From: Pseudomonadota bacterium
GTDB lineage: Bacteria; Pseudomonadota; Alphaproteobacteria; Rhizobiales; MH13
DNA: 64,000 nt
Direction: 5' to 3'
Assembly (NCBI GenBank): GCA_039024915.1
Contig: JBCCPK010000005.1
Span: 124,001-188,000, forward strand
Part shown: positions 1 to 8,717 of the stretch, one piece after another
How the letters are laid out: each line of letters opens with the position of its first letter
How positions within the stretch are numbered: position 1 is the first letter of the stretch
Made by a program: the position numbers and the translations under genes
Notes under the pieces: generated by a model
What the model was told of the DNA's origin: nothing
The model's input: the letters and a program-made list of their open reading frames with translations, nothing else
Database searches by the model: none

Positions 1-911
1 CACATCGAGTACAGGAAGTACGCGATGAAGAAGAGCATCAGGAAAAACAGCACAACGGCGATCGCCGCACCGTAGCCCATTCGGAAGCCGAACTCAGACA
101 GCGACTCTTCAAACATGTAGAAGCTGAGAACTCGCGTGGAACCAAATGGCCCACCATTGGTCATCACCGAAATCAGGTCGAACGACCGCAGAGCGCCGAT
201 AATCGTTACCACAAAGGCAATGAAAGTCGCCGGTTTCAGCTGCGGCAGGATCACATACCACAGCATCTTCCAGCCCTTCGCGCCGTCGAGGCGCGCGGCT
301 TCCACCTGCTCGGGGTCCACGGCATTCAGACCGGTCAGATATAAGATCATGCAATAGGCGGTCTGAGGCCAGAGCCCCGCGGCGATAATGCCATAAGTCG
401 CAAGGTTGGGGTCGCCAAGAATGTTCACAGGCCCCATGCCAAACACGGCAAGCAGCGCGTTCAGCAGGCCCTCACGCGGGAGATAGAACCAAGAGAACAC
501 CAGGCCCACGACAACCTGGCTGATCACAAAGGGGAAGAAAAACAGTGATTTGTACAGCCGAATTCCGAACACTGTCTGATTGAGAAACAGAGCGATGAAC
601 AAGCCCGCTGGAATTGCCAGCAAATACAGGAACAGCCATCTGACATTGTTCCAGAAAGAAACATCAAACTTGCGGTCGTCGGTGAGCAGGCGCTCGTAGT
701 TGGCCGTGCCAACCCACTCCATCGTGCCCAAACCATCCCATTCGTGGAAAGAGATCCAGACCGACTGGAAGATCGGAATGATGACGTAAACGGCGAAAAA
801 CAAGATACCAGGGATCAGGAAGAGCCATGGTGTCAATGCGATTTCGTTGCGCTTGTACCAACCGCGCCGCGCGCCGGTAGCATCGCCCGAGCTTGCCGTG
901 ACAGTCGCCAT
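1..911 (-). CDS. Carbohydrate ABC transporter permease (MalF/UgpA type), 3' end outside window
   Basis: This is an inner-membrane permease of a CUT1 sugar ABC transporter. The reading frame runs from ATG at 911 to the left edge without a stop, about 303 residues, so only the last part of a roughly 300-320 residue family is missing. Hydrophobic segments are visible from about residue 28 (starting PWLFLIPGILFF) onwards, and an EAA-like loop (EQVEAARLDGAKGWKMLWYV) is typical of binding-protein-dependent permeases. GGGGAGGA precedes the ATG. It lies directly downstream of the sugar-binding protein gene, with a stem-loop between them. A second permease is expected beyond the window edge. The transported sugar cannot be read from the sequence; the nearby GH2 enzyme suggests a beta-linked oligosaccharide or glycoside (inference). 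Confidence 0.9.
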   Translation of the reverse strand, partial: MATVTASSGDATGARRGWYKRNEIALTPWLFLIPGILFFAVYVIIPIFQSVWISFHEWDGLGTMEWVGTANYERLLTDDRKFDVSFWNNVRWLFLYLLAIPAGLFIALFLNQTVFGIRLYKSLFFFPFVISQVVVGLVFSWFYLPREGLLNALLAVFGMGPVNILGDPNLATYGIIAAGLWPQTAYCMILYLTGLNAVDPEQVEAARLDGAKGWKMLWYVILPQLKPATFIAFVVTIIGALRSFDLISVMTNGGPFGSTRVLSFYMFEESLSEFGFRMGYGAAIAVVLFFLMLFFIAYFLYSM

Positions 912-1039
912 CTCATTCCTCCCCGACCCAGAATTTTTACGGGTCCCCACGCCGTTCTTATGGGGCGCTTTTTTGCGGGCTGCAGAATGCTCCGAAGACG
1001 ACTTTCGTGTCAGCTTGCGGGCATCCTGCCAGACGAAAA

Positions 1040-1066
1040 CCCCATCCCGGCTGAGCCGGGATGGGG
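1040..1066 (-). terminator. Intercistronic stem-loop between sugar-binding protein and permease genes
   Basis: A perfect 12-bp inverted repeat (CCCCATCCCGGC / GCCGGGATGGGG) with a 3-nt loop lies 12 bases after the stop of the binding-protein gene. Read on the minus strand it is followed by TTTT, so it can act as a leaky intrinsic terminator or as an mRNA 3' stabiliser. Such elements commonly give more binding protein than permease from one operon. Confidence 0.75.
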
Positions 1067-1078
1067 CAAAGTCTCTTC

Positions 1079-2329
1079 TTACTCGTAGATACGCTGGCGC
1101 GCGTCTTCCAGGCGCTCGAGGATGTCGTCCAGATTATCCGGAAACACCATGAACTCCTGTAAACCTTCCATGCCAACAGACGCCATTTCAGCGGGGAAGT
1201 CGCGGTCGAAGAATTGCATAATGCCGCCACCAGCATTGTTTGAGAGCATCTCAAAGCCCTGCTGAATGAACTCATCATCGGCAACCGACGAGTTGGCATT
1301 CACCGGCAGCTGACCGAGCGCGTCGCCGCCATTGATGCGGGTCTGCACGTCCGGTGAGGTGACAAAACGCAGGAACTCTTTCGCCGCTTCCACGTTCTGC
1401 GCGCCAGAGGCGATATGGAACGTATCGGTCGGCGCGTCTTCAGCGAAGTCGACATTCGGGTTGATCACAGGGAACTGGTAGAAGTCGAGCATGGAGTCGT
1501 CGAGACCACCGTCGCGCATCGCGGCAACGGCGAAGTTACCCATCAGATAGGCGGTTGCTTCGCCTTCCAGGATGAACGGCAGCGCTTCCTGCCAGGAGTA
1601 GGTCTGGTGATCGTCGATGAACGCACCCATATCGATGAGCTGACGCCAATTCTCGAAGGTCTGGCGGACACGCGGATCGGTCCATTCGACTTCACCGCGA
1701 GCCAGCGCGATATGGAAGTCATAACCGTTGGTGCGCGAGTTGATGTAATCAAACCAGCCACCGGCGGTCCAAAGGAACTTGGTGCCGATCGTGTAGCACT
1801 TGCGGCCTGAATCGAGGATCGCCTGGCAGTTGGCGAGCTCTTCTTCCCACGTGGCTGGCTCGGACAGACCCAACTCGTTGAAGATGTCCTCGCGGTAGTA
1901 AACGCCCCACTGATAGTAGGTGTACGGCACACCCCACTGCTTGCCGTCGATTGTCATCGCGCCCTCGGTGGAAGCGAGCGCAGCAAACTCCGGCTCATCC
2001 CACAGGTCGGACACATCCATGAACAGACCAGCATTGACGTAAGGCAGCATGCGGTTGGCGGCATACCAGTTGACAACATCCGGCGGGTTTGCGGACAGGG
2101 CATTACGGATTTGCGTTTTCCATGCCTCGCGGTCAACGATTTCGAGTTCCACCGTCAGATCAGGGTGCATCTCGTCAAACTCGGCTGCCAAGCCTTCCAT
2201 CACCGCGCGCGGCGCGGGGTTGGACATGTCAGAGATAATGCGAAGCGTGCCTTCCAGCGCCAGCGCTGAAGTCGACATCAGGCCGAGCGCGGCGACGCCC
2301 AACACGGATGCTTTGAGGGTGCGGTTCAT
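1079..2329 (-). CDS. Sugar ABC transporter substrate-binding protein (extracellular family 1)
   Basis: This is a periplasmic sugar-binding lipocalin-unrelated protein of the solute-binding family 1 (MalE-like), 416 residues. The start at 2329 is chosen because GGGAGGAACCAC precedes it and a clean Sec signal peptide follows (hydrophobic core VLGVAALGLMSTSALA, cleavage near residue 24); an upstream in-frame ATG at 2383 would place 18 non-signal residues in front. Family-like features include the stretch WGVPYTYYQWGVYYREDIF and the C-terminal LRFVTSPDVQTRI region. It is the first gene of the minus-strand operon, followed by the permease, and is divergent from the IclR gene. The ligand is unknown; a glycoside matching the GH2 enzyme is an inference. 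Confidence 0.92.
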   Translation of the reverse strand: MNRTLKASVLGVAALGLMSTSALALEGTLRIISDMSNPAPRAVMEGLAAEFDEMHPDLTVELEIVDREAWKTQIRNALSANPPDVVNWYAANRMLPYVNAGLFMDVSDLWDEPEFAALASTEGAMTIDGKQWGVPYTYYQWGVYYREDIFNELGLSEPATWEEELANCQAILDSGRKCYTIGTKFLWTAGGWFDYINSRTNGYDFHIALARGEVEWTDPRVRQTFENWRQLIDMGAFIDDHQTYSWQEALPFILEGEATAYLMGNFAVAAMRDGGLDDSMLDFYQFPVINPNVDFAEDAPTDTFHIASGAQNVEAAKEFLRFVTSPDVQTRINGGDALGQLPVNANSSVADDEFIQQGFEMLSNNAGGGIMQFFDRDFPAEMASVGMEGLQEFMVFPDNLDDILERLEDARQRIYE

Positions 2330-2501
2330 GTGGTTCCTCCCATGCGAACGTCCGGTGTGTGCACCACCGCTTTGATCGTCCACTGTGTTTCTCCCAAACG
2401 TTCACGCCTTTTCGGCTTGTCGCCTCGTCCATTTACAATGGGCCGGGCGCGAACGTCGTTGGTTGTACCGTTACAAAGAGCGCCAAATCAAACCGAGATT
2501 G

Positions 2502-2518
2502 GTTCCACTCAACGGAAC
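2502..2518. promoter_or_regulatory. Candidate IclR-family operator in the divergent promoter region
   Basis: GTTCC-N7-GGAAC is an inverted repeat lying between the divergent binding-protein gene (start 2329) and iclR-type gene (start 2622). IclR regulators often bind short palindromes in the divergent region they share with their targets. The assignment to this regulator is inference; the repeat is short and could be fortuitous. Apart from this repeat the 292-bp region 2330-2621 shows no gene. Confidence 0.35.
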
Positions 2519-2621
2519 TTTGTTTTGGTGGTTGAAATGATAGGCATCTTTGCATACCGTCTGTCAAGCGGATGGCGGTCCATCAAACGAGGCCGGCACT
2601 GCCGAACGGGAGGCGCAGACG

Positions 2622-3479
2622 ATGGCACGGCTAGGGTCGATCGCCGGGGAGAAAGGGCATGCGGGCAGCTCCGAAGCGCCAGCTGGCCCTACGCCAACGC
2701 CATTAGCGCCGGGTGATGGTCCTGTCACCAAGGCACTCATCCTGCTCGATGCGTTCGCGGAAGCTGAACAGCCCCTTCGCTTCTCGGACCTCAACGCGCG
2801 GCTGCCTTTCCCCAAAGCGACATTGCACCGGATGCTACGCAGCCTTGTTGACGAGCGCCTGTTGGTCGTTAACGCCCAAACGGGAGCGTACCAGTTGGGC
2901 CCGCGTCTCATGCGTCTTGCGCATGCCGCCTGGGCACATGGCTCACTGACCGAAGCGGCGCGTCCGGTACTGGACGCGCTCCACGCGGATCTCAAGACAA
3001 CCATCCATCTTGCGCAGCTCGATAACGGACAGGTGCTGTATCTCGACAAACGCATAGGCTCGCGGAGCCTCGCCATGTTCTCGCGCCCGGGCAAAGTTGG
3101 TCCGGCTTTTTGCACCGGGGTGGGCAAAGCGATGATGGCGCACCTGCCGCCCGAAATATTGGACGACGTGATCGGCGAACAGTCTTTCCGCCAGTACACG
3201 CCTCACACGCTCACCGACCCTCAAAGTTTGCGCGATGAACTTGAGAGTGTTCGCGCCCGCGGTCACGCCTACGACCGGGAAGAACATGAGCCGGGCATCA
3301 TCTGCATCGCCGTACCGGTCCTTTCCCAGGCCGGTGATCTTTACGGTGGGCTATCGGCGACCGGTCCGGGATCGATTGACGACCTGCCGGCACTCGAAGC
3401 GCTGGCCCCCACTCTCAAGCAAGCCGCCGAGACAATCGCTGCGGACGCGGCGATGCGCATGGCGCCCACGCTGATCTGA
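2622..3479 (+). CDS. IclR-family transcriptional regulator
   Basis: A one-component sugar-responsive regulator, 285 residues. The N-terminal winged helix-turn-helix spans about residues 35-95 (VTKALILLDAF, then KATLHRMLRSLVDERLL), and the C-terminal IclR effector domain follows, including GKVGPAFCTGVGKAMMAHLP. The start at 2622 follows GGGAGG with about 8 bases of spacing; a longer frame from 2550 lacks a ribosome site and adds residues unlike the family. The gene is divergent from the binding-protein operon and co-directional with the ATPase gene 19 bp downstream, so it most likely controls the whole sugar locus. The effector is unknown. Confidence 0.9.
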   Translation: MARLGSIAGEKGHAGSSEAPAGPTPTPLAPGDGPVTKALILLDAFAEAEQPLRFSDLNARLPFPKATLHRMLRSLVDERLLVVNAQTGAYQLGPRLMRLAHAAWAHGSLTEAARPVLDALHADLKTTIHLAQLDNGQVLYLDKRIGSRSLAMFSRPGKVGPAFCTGVGKAMMAHLPPEILDDVIGEQSFRQYTPHTLTDPQSLRDELESVRARGHAYDREEHEPGIICIAVPVLSQAGDLYGGLSATGPGSIDDLPALEALAPTLKQAAETIAADAAMRMAPTLI

Positions 3480-3498
3480 GCAAAGAAGGATACCAACA

Positions 3499-4581
3499 AT
3501 GGCCGGATTGACCTTACGCGGTGTGAAAAAGAGCTACGGGCCAGTGGACGTCATCCACGGTGTCGACCTCGATATCGACGAAGGCGAGTTCGTTGTGTTC
3601 GTCGGCCCTTCAGGCTGCGGGAAATCAACCCTGCTGCGAATGATCGCCGGTCTTGAGAAGATTACCGGTGGTAGCGTCGCGATCGGTACGCGAACGGTCA
3701 ATGATGTCGATCCAGCAGAACGGGGTGTCGCGATGGTTTTTCAGACCTACGCCCTGTATCCACACATGACGGTCGAAGAGAACATGTCCTTCGGCCTGCG
3801 CATGAACGGCCACCCCAAGGCCGAGATTGACAAGGCGGTGAACAACGCCGCCGAGATCCTGCAGCTTGATGCCCTTCTCAAGCGCAAGCCGGCTGCGCTG
3901 TCCGGCGGTCAGCGCCAGCGGGTGGCCATCGGCCGGGCCATCGTACGCAACCCCGATGTCTTCTTGTTCGATGAACCGCTATCGAACCTCGACGCCGAGT
4001 TGCGGGTTGCCATGCGGGTCGAGATCGCTCGCCTGCACAATGAGATGGAAGCGGCAACCATGATCTACGTGACCCACGATCAGACAGAGGCCATGACGCT
4101 CGCTGATAAGATTGTTGTGCTGCGCGGTGGCTACATTGAGCAGGTTGGTGCCCCGCTCCACCTGTATGATGATCCCGATAACGAATTCGTCGCTGGCTTT
4201 ATTGGCTCTCCGCGCATGAACTTCCTTGAAGGCGAAGTTGTCGGAACCGACGGGGGCATTACCGTGAAGCTTACAAAGCAAGGCGACCAACAGATCAAGC
4301 TTGATGTCGGCGGCCAGACCCTATCCAACGGAGATACATGCAAGGTCGGGATCCGCCCGGAGCATCTCAGTATGGAAGGCGGCACTGAACTCGAATTAAA
4401 GGTCGACGTCGCAGAGCATCTTGGAGGCGAGAGTTTTATCTACGCAGCGTCAGGCCAAGGTGAGAGTCTAACGATCGAGACCGCTTCGGGACGCAACGCG
4501 CAACATGGGGCGATTTTCTCGGTCGGCGTTCCGCCTGAGCGCGCGTTTTTGTTCTCTGCTGACGGCCAGCGCGTGCGCTAG
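3499..4581 (+). CDS. Sugar ABC transporter ATP-binding protein (MalK/UgpC type)
   Basis: The cytoplasmic ATPase of a CUT1 sugar importer, 360 residues, the usual length for MalK/UgpC. Walker A is GPSGCGKST (about residue 36), the Q-loop lies in MVFQTYALYPHMTV, the signature is LSGGQRQR, Walker B is DVFLFDEPLSNLD and the switch is VTHDQTEA. A C-terminal TOBE/MalK regulatory region follows from about residue 235 (FIGSPRMNFLEG, then VGIRPEHL). AAGGA precedes the ATG. This gene is on the plus strand while the permease and binding protein are on the minus strand, so the transporter is split between two divergent operons around the iclR-type gene. All catalytic motifs are intact. Confidence 0.93.
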   Translation: MAGLTLRGVKKSYGPVDVIHGVDLDIDEGEFVVFVGPSGCGKSTLLRMIAGLEKITGGSVAIGTRTVNDVDPAERGVAMVFQTYALYPHMTVEENMSFGLRMNGHPKAEIDKAVNNAAEILQLDALLKRKPAALSGGQRQRVAIGRAIVRNPDVFLFDEPLSNLDAELRVAMRVEIARLHNEMEAATMIYVTHDQTEAMTLADKIVVLRGGYIEQVGAPLHLYDDPDNEFVAGFIGSPRMNFLEGEVVGTDGGITVKLTKQGDQQIKLDVGGQTLSNGDTCKVGIRPEHLSMEGGTELELKVDVAEHLGGESFIYAASGQGESLTIETASGRNAQHGAIFSVGVPPERAFLFSADGQRVR

Positions 4582-4598
4582 CAAAAAGAGGCGACGCC

Positions 4599-5228
4599 AT
4601 GGTGATCGAGCCCACGACGCTCCTGACCTACTGCGCCATAGTGCTGGGTTTCGTGTTCATCCCCGGCCCGGCAACCATTTTGACTGTCGCTCGCGCAACG
4701 AGTTCAGGCACGCGCGTCGGGCTTGCGACCGCCTCCGGAATTGCAGTGGGAGATCTCATCCATACAGCGATGGCCGTTGTTGGCCTCTCGGCCATCATCA
4801 TGGCTTCGGCTTTTCTGTTCTCACTGATCAAGTATCTTGGCGCAGCGTATCTGGTCTATCTTGGCATCCGTGCCATTCTCGACCGCACAACACCTCAGCT
4901 TGCGACTGGCATGCCCTCTCTGACGGCTGGCACAGCGTTCAGACAGGCCATTTTGGCGGAGGTGCTAAACCCCAAAACGGCACTTTTCTTTCTCGCCTTC
5001 CTGCCTCAATTCGTCGAACCAGCGCATGGTTTTATCGCCTTTCAGCTGAGCGTCTTTGGCGTGCTTCTCGTTCTGCTCGGCCTCCTGAGCACGGTTATCT
5101 TTGCGTTGTCCGCCGGCTCGCTTGGGTCGTTCCTCCGGCGCAATCCGACCATTTCGAGATGGCAGGGCAAGGTTGTTGGCGGCATCTATTGTGCGCTGGG
5201 CGTTCGCCTGGCACTTCAGGAACGCTGA
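4599..5228 (+). CDS. LysE/RhtB-family exporter
   Basis: An inner-membrane exporter of the LysE/RhtB (amino acid efflux) superfamily, 209 residues with about six membrane segments. The family motif near the N-terminus is visible (FIPGPATILTVARATSSGTRVGL), as is the conserved EVLNPKTALFFLAFLPQF segment. It starts 17 bp after the ATPase gene and ends 4 bp before the GH2 gene, so it is co-transcribed with sugar genes. Family members export amino acids or homoserine lactones. In this context it could vent a by-product of the imported compound, or a sugar such as a liberated monosaccharide; that is inference. Confidence 0.88.
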   Translation: MVIEPTTLLTYCAIVLGFVFIPGPATILTVARATSSGTRVGLATASGIAVGDLIHTAMAVVGLSAIIMASAFLFSLIKYLGAAYLVYLGIRAILDRTTPQLATGMPSLTAGTAFRQAILAEVLNPKTALFFLAFLPQFVEPAHGFIAFQLSVFGVLLVLLGLLSTVIFALSAGSLGSFLRRNPTISRWQGKVVGGIYCALGVRLALQER

Positions 5229-5232
5229 CCGC

Positions 5233-7482
5233 ATGTACTCTCGAAAGCGCCTGACCGAAGGCTGGGTCTTTAAGCCCGGTTTTGAGGAGGCGTGGACCCG
5301 GTCATCGCTAAGCGGCACACCGGTTGCTCTTCCCCATACCGCGGTTGAGCTACCATGGAACTATGGCGATGAGACGCTCTACCAGCGTTCCTTCACCTAT
5401 CAGCGAACCGTCGAGCGGCCAGCTGATCTCGGCGCGGACCCGCTGTTCGTTGTTTTCGAAGCGGCTATGGCAGACACCCATGTCTGGCTCAACGGGCACT
5501 TGGTTGCAACGCACCGCGACGGCTATACGCCCTTCGAAGCCAATCTGACCCCACATCTCTCCGACGGCGACAATCTGCTGACCGTGCGTGTCAATGGCAC
5601 CGAAAACGGTGAAATCCCGCCCTTTGGCGGCCGCATTGATTATCTGACTTACGCCGGCCTCTATCGCGATGTCTGGCTCGATCGGCGCCCCAATACCTGG
5701 ATTGATACCGTTAAGGTGGAGGTCGACGACCCGTTGGGAGCAGCGCCCAAGCCGCGCTATTCTATCCAGCTGCGTGGATACGACCCGGAACGCGCCCGGC
5801 GAGGCGGGGCCCCAACGATCCGGGCGCGCCTCGAAGGGCCATCGGGTTATCTCATCTGCGAAACCGACGTTGGACCGCTCGACGACGCGCTCCCTGCGAT
5901 CACCGATCCACAGCGATGGTCCATCGATAGTCCGTGTCTCTATCGGCTTACGGTCTCACTTTCGAATGGGTACAGCTTCAGCACCCGTTTCGGCATCCGC
6001 GAGGCGCACTTCCGCCCTGATGGTTTCTTCCTCAATGGCGAGCGGCTTCAGATCGTAGGCCTCAACCGCCACCAGAGCTTCCCACATGTCGGCTACGCGC
6101 TCGGCCCTGAAGCGCAGGCGCGCGATGCGGACATCTTGAAGTTCGAGCTTGGCGTCAATCTCGTGCGCACCTCGCACTATCCGCAGTCGAAGGCCTTTCT
6201 CGACCGCTGCGACGAGATCGGTCTGCTCGTGTTCGAAGAGATACCCGGCTGGCAGCACATTGGCGGCGATGTCTTCAAGGCGCAGAGCATCGCCAATGTC
6301 GCAACCATGATCCGCCGCGACTGGAATCACCCCTCGATCATCCTGTGGGGGGTGCGCATCAACGAGTCGCCTGATGATGATGCGTTCTACACCGAGACCA
6401 ACGCCATGGCGCGGTCGCTCGATCCTACCCGCCAGACCGGCGGCGTCCGCTGCATCCCCGATTCCACGCTGCTTGAAGACGTCTACACGATGAACGACTT
6501 CGTGCTGGGCGAGGAGCACCTGCCGGGCTTCTTGCAAAGCCAGCAGGGCCGACCCCGCACACCGCTGCGCTCGCGCGAAGAGGTAACGGGGCTGTCCGAG
6601 CCGGTGCCTTATCTCGTCACCGAGTACAATGGGCACATGTACCCGACCAAAGTCTTCGACGGCGAAGAGCGGCAGGAGGAACATGTGCGCCGCCATTTGG
6701 AGGTGCTTAATGCGGCCTATGGCGACCCAGCGATCTCCGGATCCATCGGTTGGTGCATGACCGATTACAACACCCACGCCGATTTCGGATCCGGTGACCG
6801 CATCTGCTACCATGGCGTCATGACCATGGGCCGCGCGCCGAAGTTCGCCGCGCACGTCTATGCCAGCCAGGGCTTCGACCCGCGCGTGAAACCGATCCTC
6901 GAACCGGCCACCCACTGGTCCTTCGGAGACAGAAAAGTGGGCGGCATCTTCCCGCTGATCATCCTGACCAACTGCGATGCCATAACCTTCCACTATGGCG
7001 ATGACAGCCCTCTACGGTTTAAGCCGGCTCGCGAGACCTTCCCGCATCTGCCCTATCCGCCAGTGATCATTACAGATGAGGACCTCAACCCGGTCGACCG
7101 GATCGCTTGGGGCGACAGTTGGCGCGATGGCGTCATCTGCGGGAGCGTCGATGGCGAGGTGGTCATCGAGCGCCGCTATGTGGCGAGCCCCTTGCCCACC
7201 AAGCTCGATTCCGATGTCTCTGCGATCATCCGCGCCCAAGATGCATACCATGACAGGCTGATCCGCTTCACCCTGCGCGACCAAGTCGGAAACCGCCTGC
7301 CCTTCGCCATGGATCAACTTACTTTGATGGTGGACGGAGAGGCCCAAATCAACGGCCCATCGACGATCCCACTGATCGGCGGCGTCGCCGCAGTATATGT
7401 CCGCCAACAAGCAGGCGAAGCCGCCAAGCTGACCGTTGCCTCGGTATCGAGCAATGTTTCGGCGCAAACCATCGAGCTGTAG
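5233..7482 (+). CDS. Glycoside hydrolase family 2 protein (beta-galactosidase/beta-glucuronidase-like)
   Basis: A retaining exo-glycosidase of the GH2 clan, 749 residues, with no signal peptide, so probably cytoplasmic. Domain order: N-terminal jelly-roll sugar-binding domain (about 30-180, including VWLNGHLVATHRDGYTPFE), immunoglobulin-like domain (180-285), TIM barrel (about 290-580) and C-terminal beta domains. The acid/base is probably E378 in WGVRINESPDD and the nucleophile E464 in LVTEYNGHMYP. The motif GVRINES differs from the common GNE form but keeps the Asn-Glu pair. The ATG at 5233 lies 4 bp after the exporter stop. Substrate (galactoside, glucuronide, mannoside or fucoside) cannot be settled from sequence alone. 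Confidence 0.9.
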   Translation: MYSRKRLTEGWVFKPGFEEAWTRSSLSGTPVALPHTAVELPWNYGDETLYQRSFTYQRTVERPADLGADPLFVVFEAAMADTHVWLNGHLVATHRDGYTPFEANLTPHLSDGDNLLTVRVNGTENGEIPPFGGRIDYLTYAGLYRDVWLDRRPNTWIDTVKVEVDDPLGAAPKPRYSIQLRGYDPERARRGGAPTIRARLEGPSGYLICETDVGPLDDALPAITDPQRWSIDSPCLYRLTVSLSNGYSFSTRFGIREAHFRPDGFFLNGERLQIVGLNRHQSFPHVGYALGPEAQARDADILKFELGVNLVRTSHYPQSKAFLDRCDEIGLLVFEEIPGWQHIGGDVFKAQSIANVATMIRRDWNHPSIILWGVRINESPDDDAFYTETNAMARSLDPTRQTGGVRCIPDSTLLEDVYTMNDFVLGEEHLPGFLQSQQGRPRTPLRSREEVTGLSEPVPYLVTEYNGHMYPTKVFDGEERQEEHVRRHLEVLNAAYGDPAISGSIGWCMTDYNTHADFGSGDRICYHGVMTMGRAPKFAAHVYASQGFDPRVKPILEPATHWSFGDRKVGGIFPLIILTNCDAITFHYGDDSPLRFKPARETFPHLPYPPVIITDEDLNPVDRIAWGDSWRDGVICGSVDGEVVIERRYVASPLPTKLDSDVSAIIRAQDAYHDRLIRFTLRDQVGNRLPFAMDQLTLMVDGEAQINGPSTIPLIGGVAAVYVRQQAGEAAKLTVASVSSNVSAQTIEL

Positions 7483-7485
7483 AAC

Positions 7486-7986
7486 TTGGAAAGCCGCCTC
7501 GCCGAACTGCTGCATCGCTTTGCGCGACCGGGACGCGTTGCGTGGATCGGACTGCGCCCCGAACGCCGCGCGCCCATGGCCATTGTCGAGCAGGCCAGGC
7601 TAACAGAGGTAGGCCTCAAAGGGGACCATTCCAACGCCGGCAAGCGTGCTGTCACGCTGATTCAAGCGGAGCATCTTTCAGTGATCGGAGCTTTTTTGGG
7701 AGCACCACCAATCGCCCCAGAGCGTTTGCGCCGCAATCTGGTCATCGAGGGGATCAACCTCCTAGCACTGCGCGGCGAGGTGATATCGGTCGGCCCTGTC
7801 AGCCTCGAAATCACAGGACCGTGCGCACCGTGTAGCCGGATGGAACAGGAGCTCGGCCATGGTGGTTACGCTGCTATGCGCGGGCACGGCGGGATGACGG
7901 CGCGGGTGATTGAGGGTGGGACGGTCCAGTTGGGCGACGAGCTCGTGCATCGTTCACGCCCGCCGAACCACCACCCTACCGTTTAA
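7486..7986 (+). CDS. MOSC-domain protein
   Basis: A small MOSC-domain protein of up to 166 residues. MOSC domains, named from molybdenum-cofactor sulfurase, bind the cofactor or transfer sulfur through a conserved cysteine. Visible motifs are TEVGLKGDHSNAGKRAVTLIQ, RRNLVIEGINLLAL and the cysteine-bearing CAPCSRME. TTG at 7486, 3 bp after the GH2 stop, gives the longest frame; ATG at 7576 is a shorter alternative that would still leave the core. Single-domain MOSC proteins (YiiM-like) act on N-hydroxylated or molybdenum-related substrates in some species. Here the role is unknown, and co-transcription with glycosidase genes is probably incidental. Confidence 0.82.
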   Translation: MESRLAELLHRFARPGRVAWIGLRPERRAPMAIVEQARLTEVGLKGDHSNAGKRAVTLIQAEHLSVIGAFLGAPPIAPERLRRNLVIEGINLLALRGEVISVGPVSLEITGPCAPCSRMEQELGHGGYAAMRGHGGMTARVIEGGTVQLGDELVHRSRPPNHHPTV

Positions 7987-8011
7987 CGGCACTGTATGGC
8001 ATGATGTGGAA

Positions 8012-8602
8012 ATGGAACCGTCTGCTCCAACGCCTTCTGGAACCAACCCGCCGATAGGCAGTCATGATGTCGGCATGACGGCACGCACACTGCGTCTCGA
8101 TCTCGGCTTGACCCTTGACGACATAAGTTCTGCGGCCGGTCTGTCCAAAGGCCATCTTTCGCGCTTCGAACGCGGGGAGAAGTCGTTATCGCCCGCTGCG
8201 CTGGCGCGGCTCGCGGACGCCCTGGAGGTGCCGGCAACCCGGTTGACCGGCCACGAAGTTCCCAATGACTGGATTACGATCATCCGCAAAGACGAGCGCT
8301 CCCTTGACGCTGTGACGCAGAATGGGTCCGTTCGCTACCGCTACACTGGGCTGTCGAAGCTTGCGCAGACGGCAGACACCTTCTTCATCGAGCTGCCGCC
8401 AGATGATCAACCCACGCAAACCGAACCACGGGCTGGACATCAAGGCATGTTTGTCGTCGAGGGCTCGATCGATTTGGCATTGGCCGGGCGCACCATCGCG
8501 CTGCAAGCGGGCGACTGGATCGAGTTTCCCGCACATTTGCCCCACAGCCTGAAGGCGCACGGCGGTCCAGCACGCTTCCTGTTGACCATCGCCGCCTTAT
8601 GA
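8012..8602 (+). CDS. XRE-family regulator with C-terminal cupin domain
   Basis: A transcriptional regulator of 196 residues. The helix-turn-helix lies at about 20-75 (LRLDLGLTLDDISSAAGLSK, then LSRFERGEKSLSPAALARLA), and a cupin sensor domain at about 110-195 (HQGMFVVEGSIDLALAGR, then LQAGDWIEFPAHLPHSLKAHG). XRE-cupin proteins usually repress genes for amino acid, polyamine or organic acid metabolism and sense a small ligand in the cupin. ATG at 8012 is preceded only by a weak GTGGA; ATG at 8075 is a possible shorter start. It is the last gene of the sugar/MOSC block, directly before the nitrate cluster. Confidence 0.85.
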   Translation: MEPSAPTPSGTNPPIGSHDVGMTARTLRLDLGLTLDDISSAAGLSKGHLSRFERGEKSLSPAALARLADALEVPATRLTGHEVPNDWITIIRKDERSLDAVTQNGSVRYRYTGLSKLAQTADTFFIELPPDDQPTQTEPRAGHQGMFVVEGSIDLALAGRTIALQAGDWIEFPAHLPHSLKAHGGPARFLLTIAAL

Positions 8603-8665
8603 TCCCGCTACAGAGCTAGCAACGCTCGGGACCAGGAGGGGGAAGCGAGCGAGGCCGCATCCGAC

Positions 8666-8680
8666 TGGCGCATTTCTTGC
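8666..8680 (+). promoter_or_regulatory. Sigma-54 (RpoN) promoter upstream of nasTS
   Basis: The sequence TGGCGCATTTCTTGC has the -24 GG (8667-8668) and -12 GC (8679-8680) exactly ten bases apart and matches the TGGC-N7-TTGC consensus at all eight defining positions. It lies 37 bp before the nasT start, so transcription would begin near 8692. Nitrogen-controlled sigma-54 promoters of this kind require an enhancer-binding protein such as NtrC, which fits the nitrate assimilation genes that follow. No NtrC site was confirmed. Confidence 0.75.
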
Positions 8681-8717
8681 GACGGCTGCCGACATCGGGA
8701 AGGTGTTGTCGATCGCA

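Noticed and set aside
5956-6993. Long antisense open frame (345 codons) inside the GH2 gene
   Set aside because: It lies entirely opposite a well-supported glycosidase, encodes composition typical of a GC-rich shadow frame (Ala/Arg/His/Asp-rich) and has no family resemblance.
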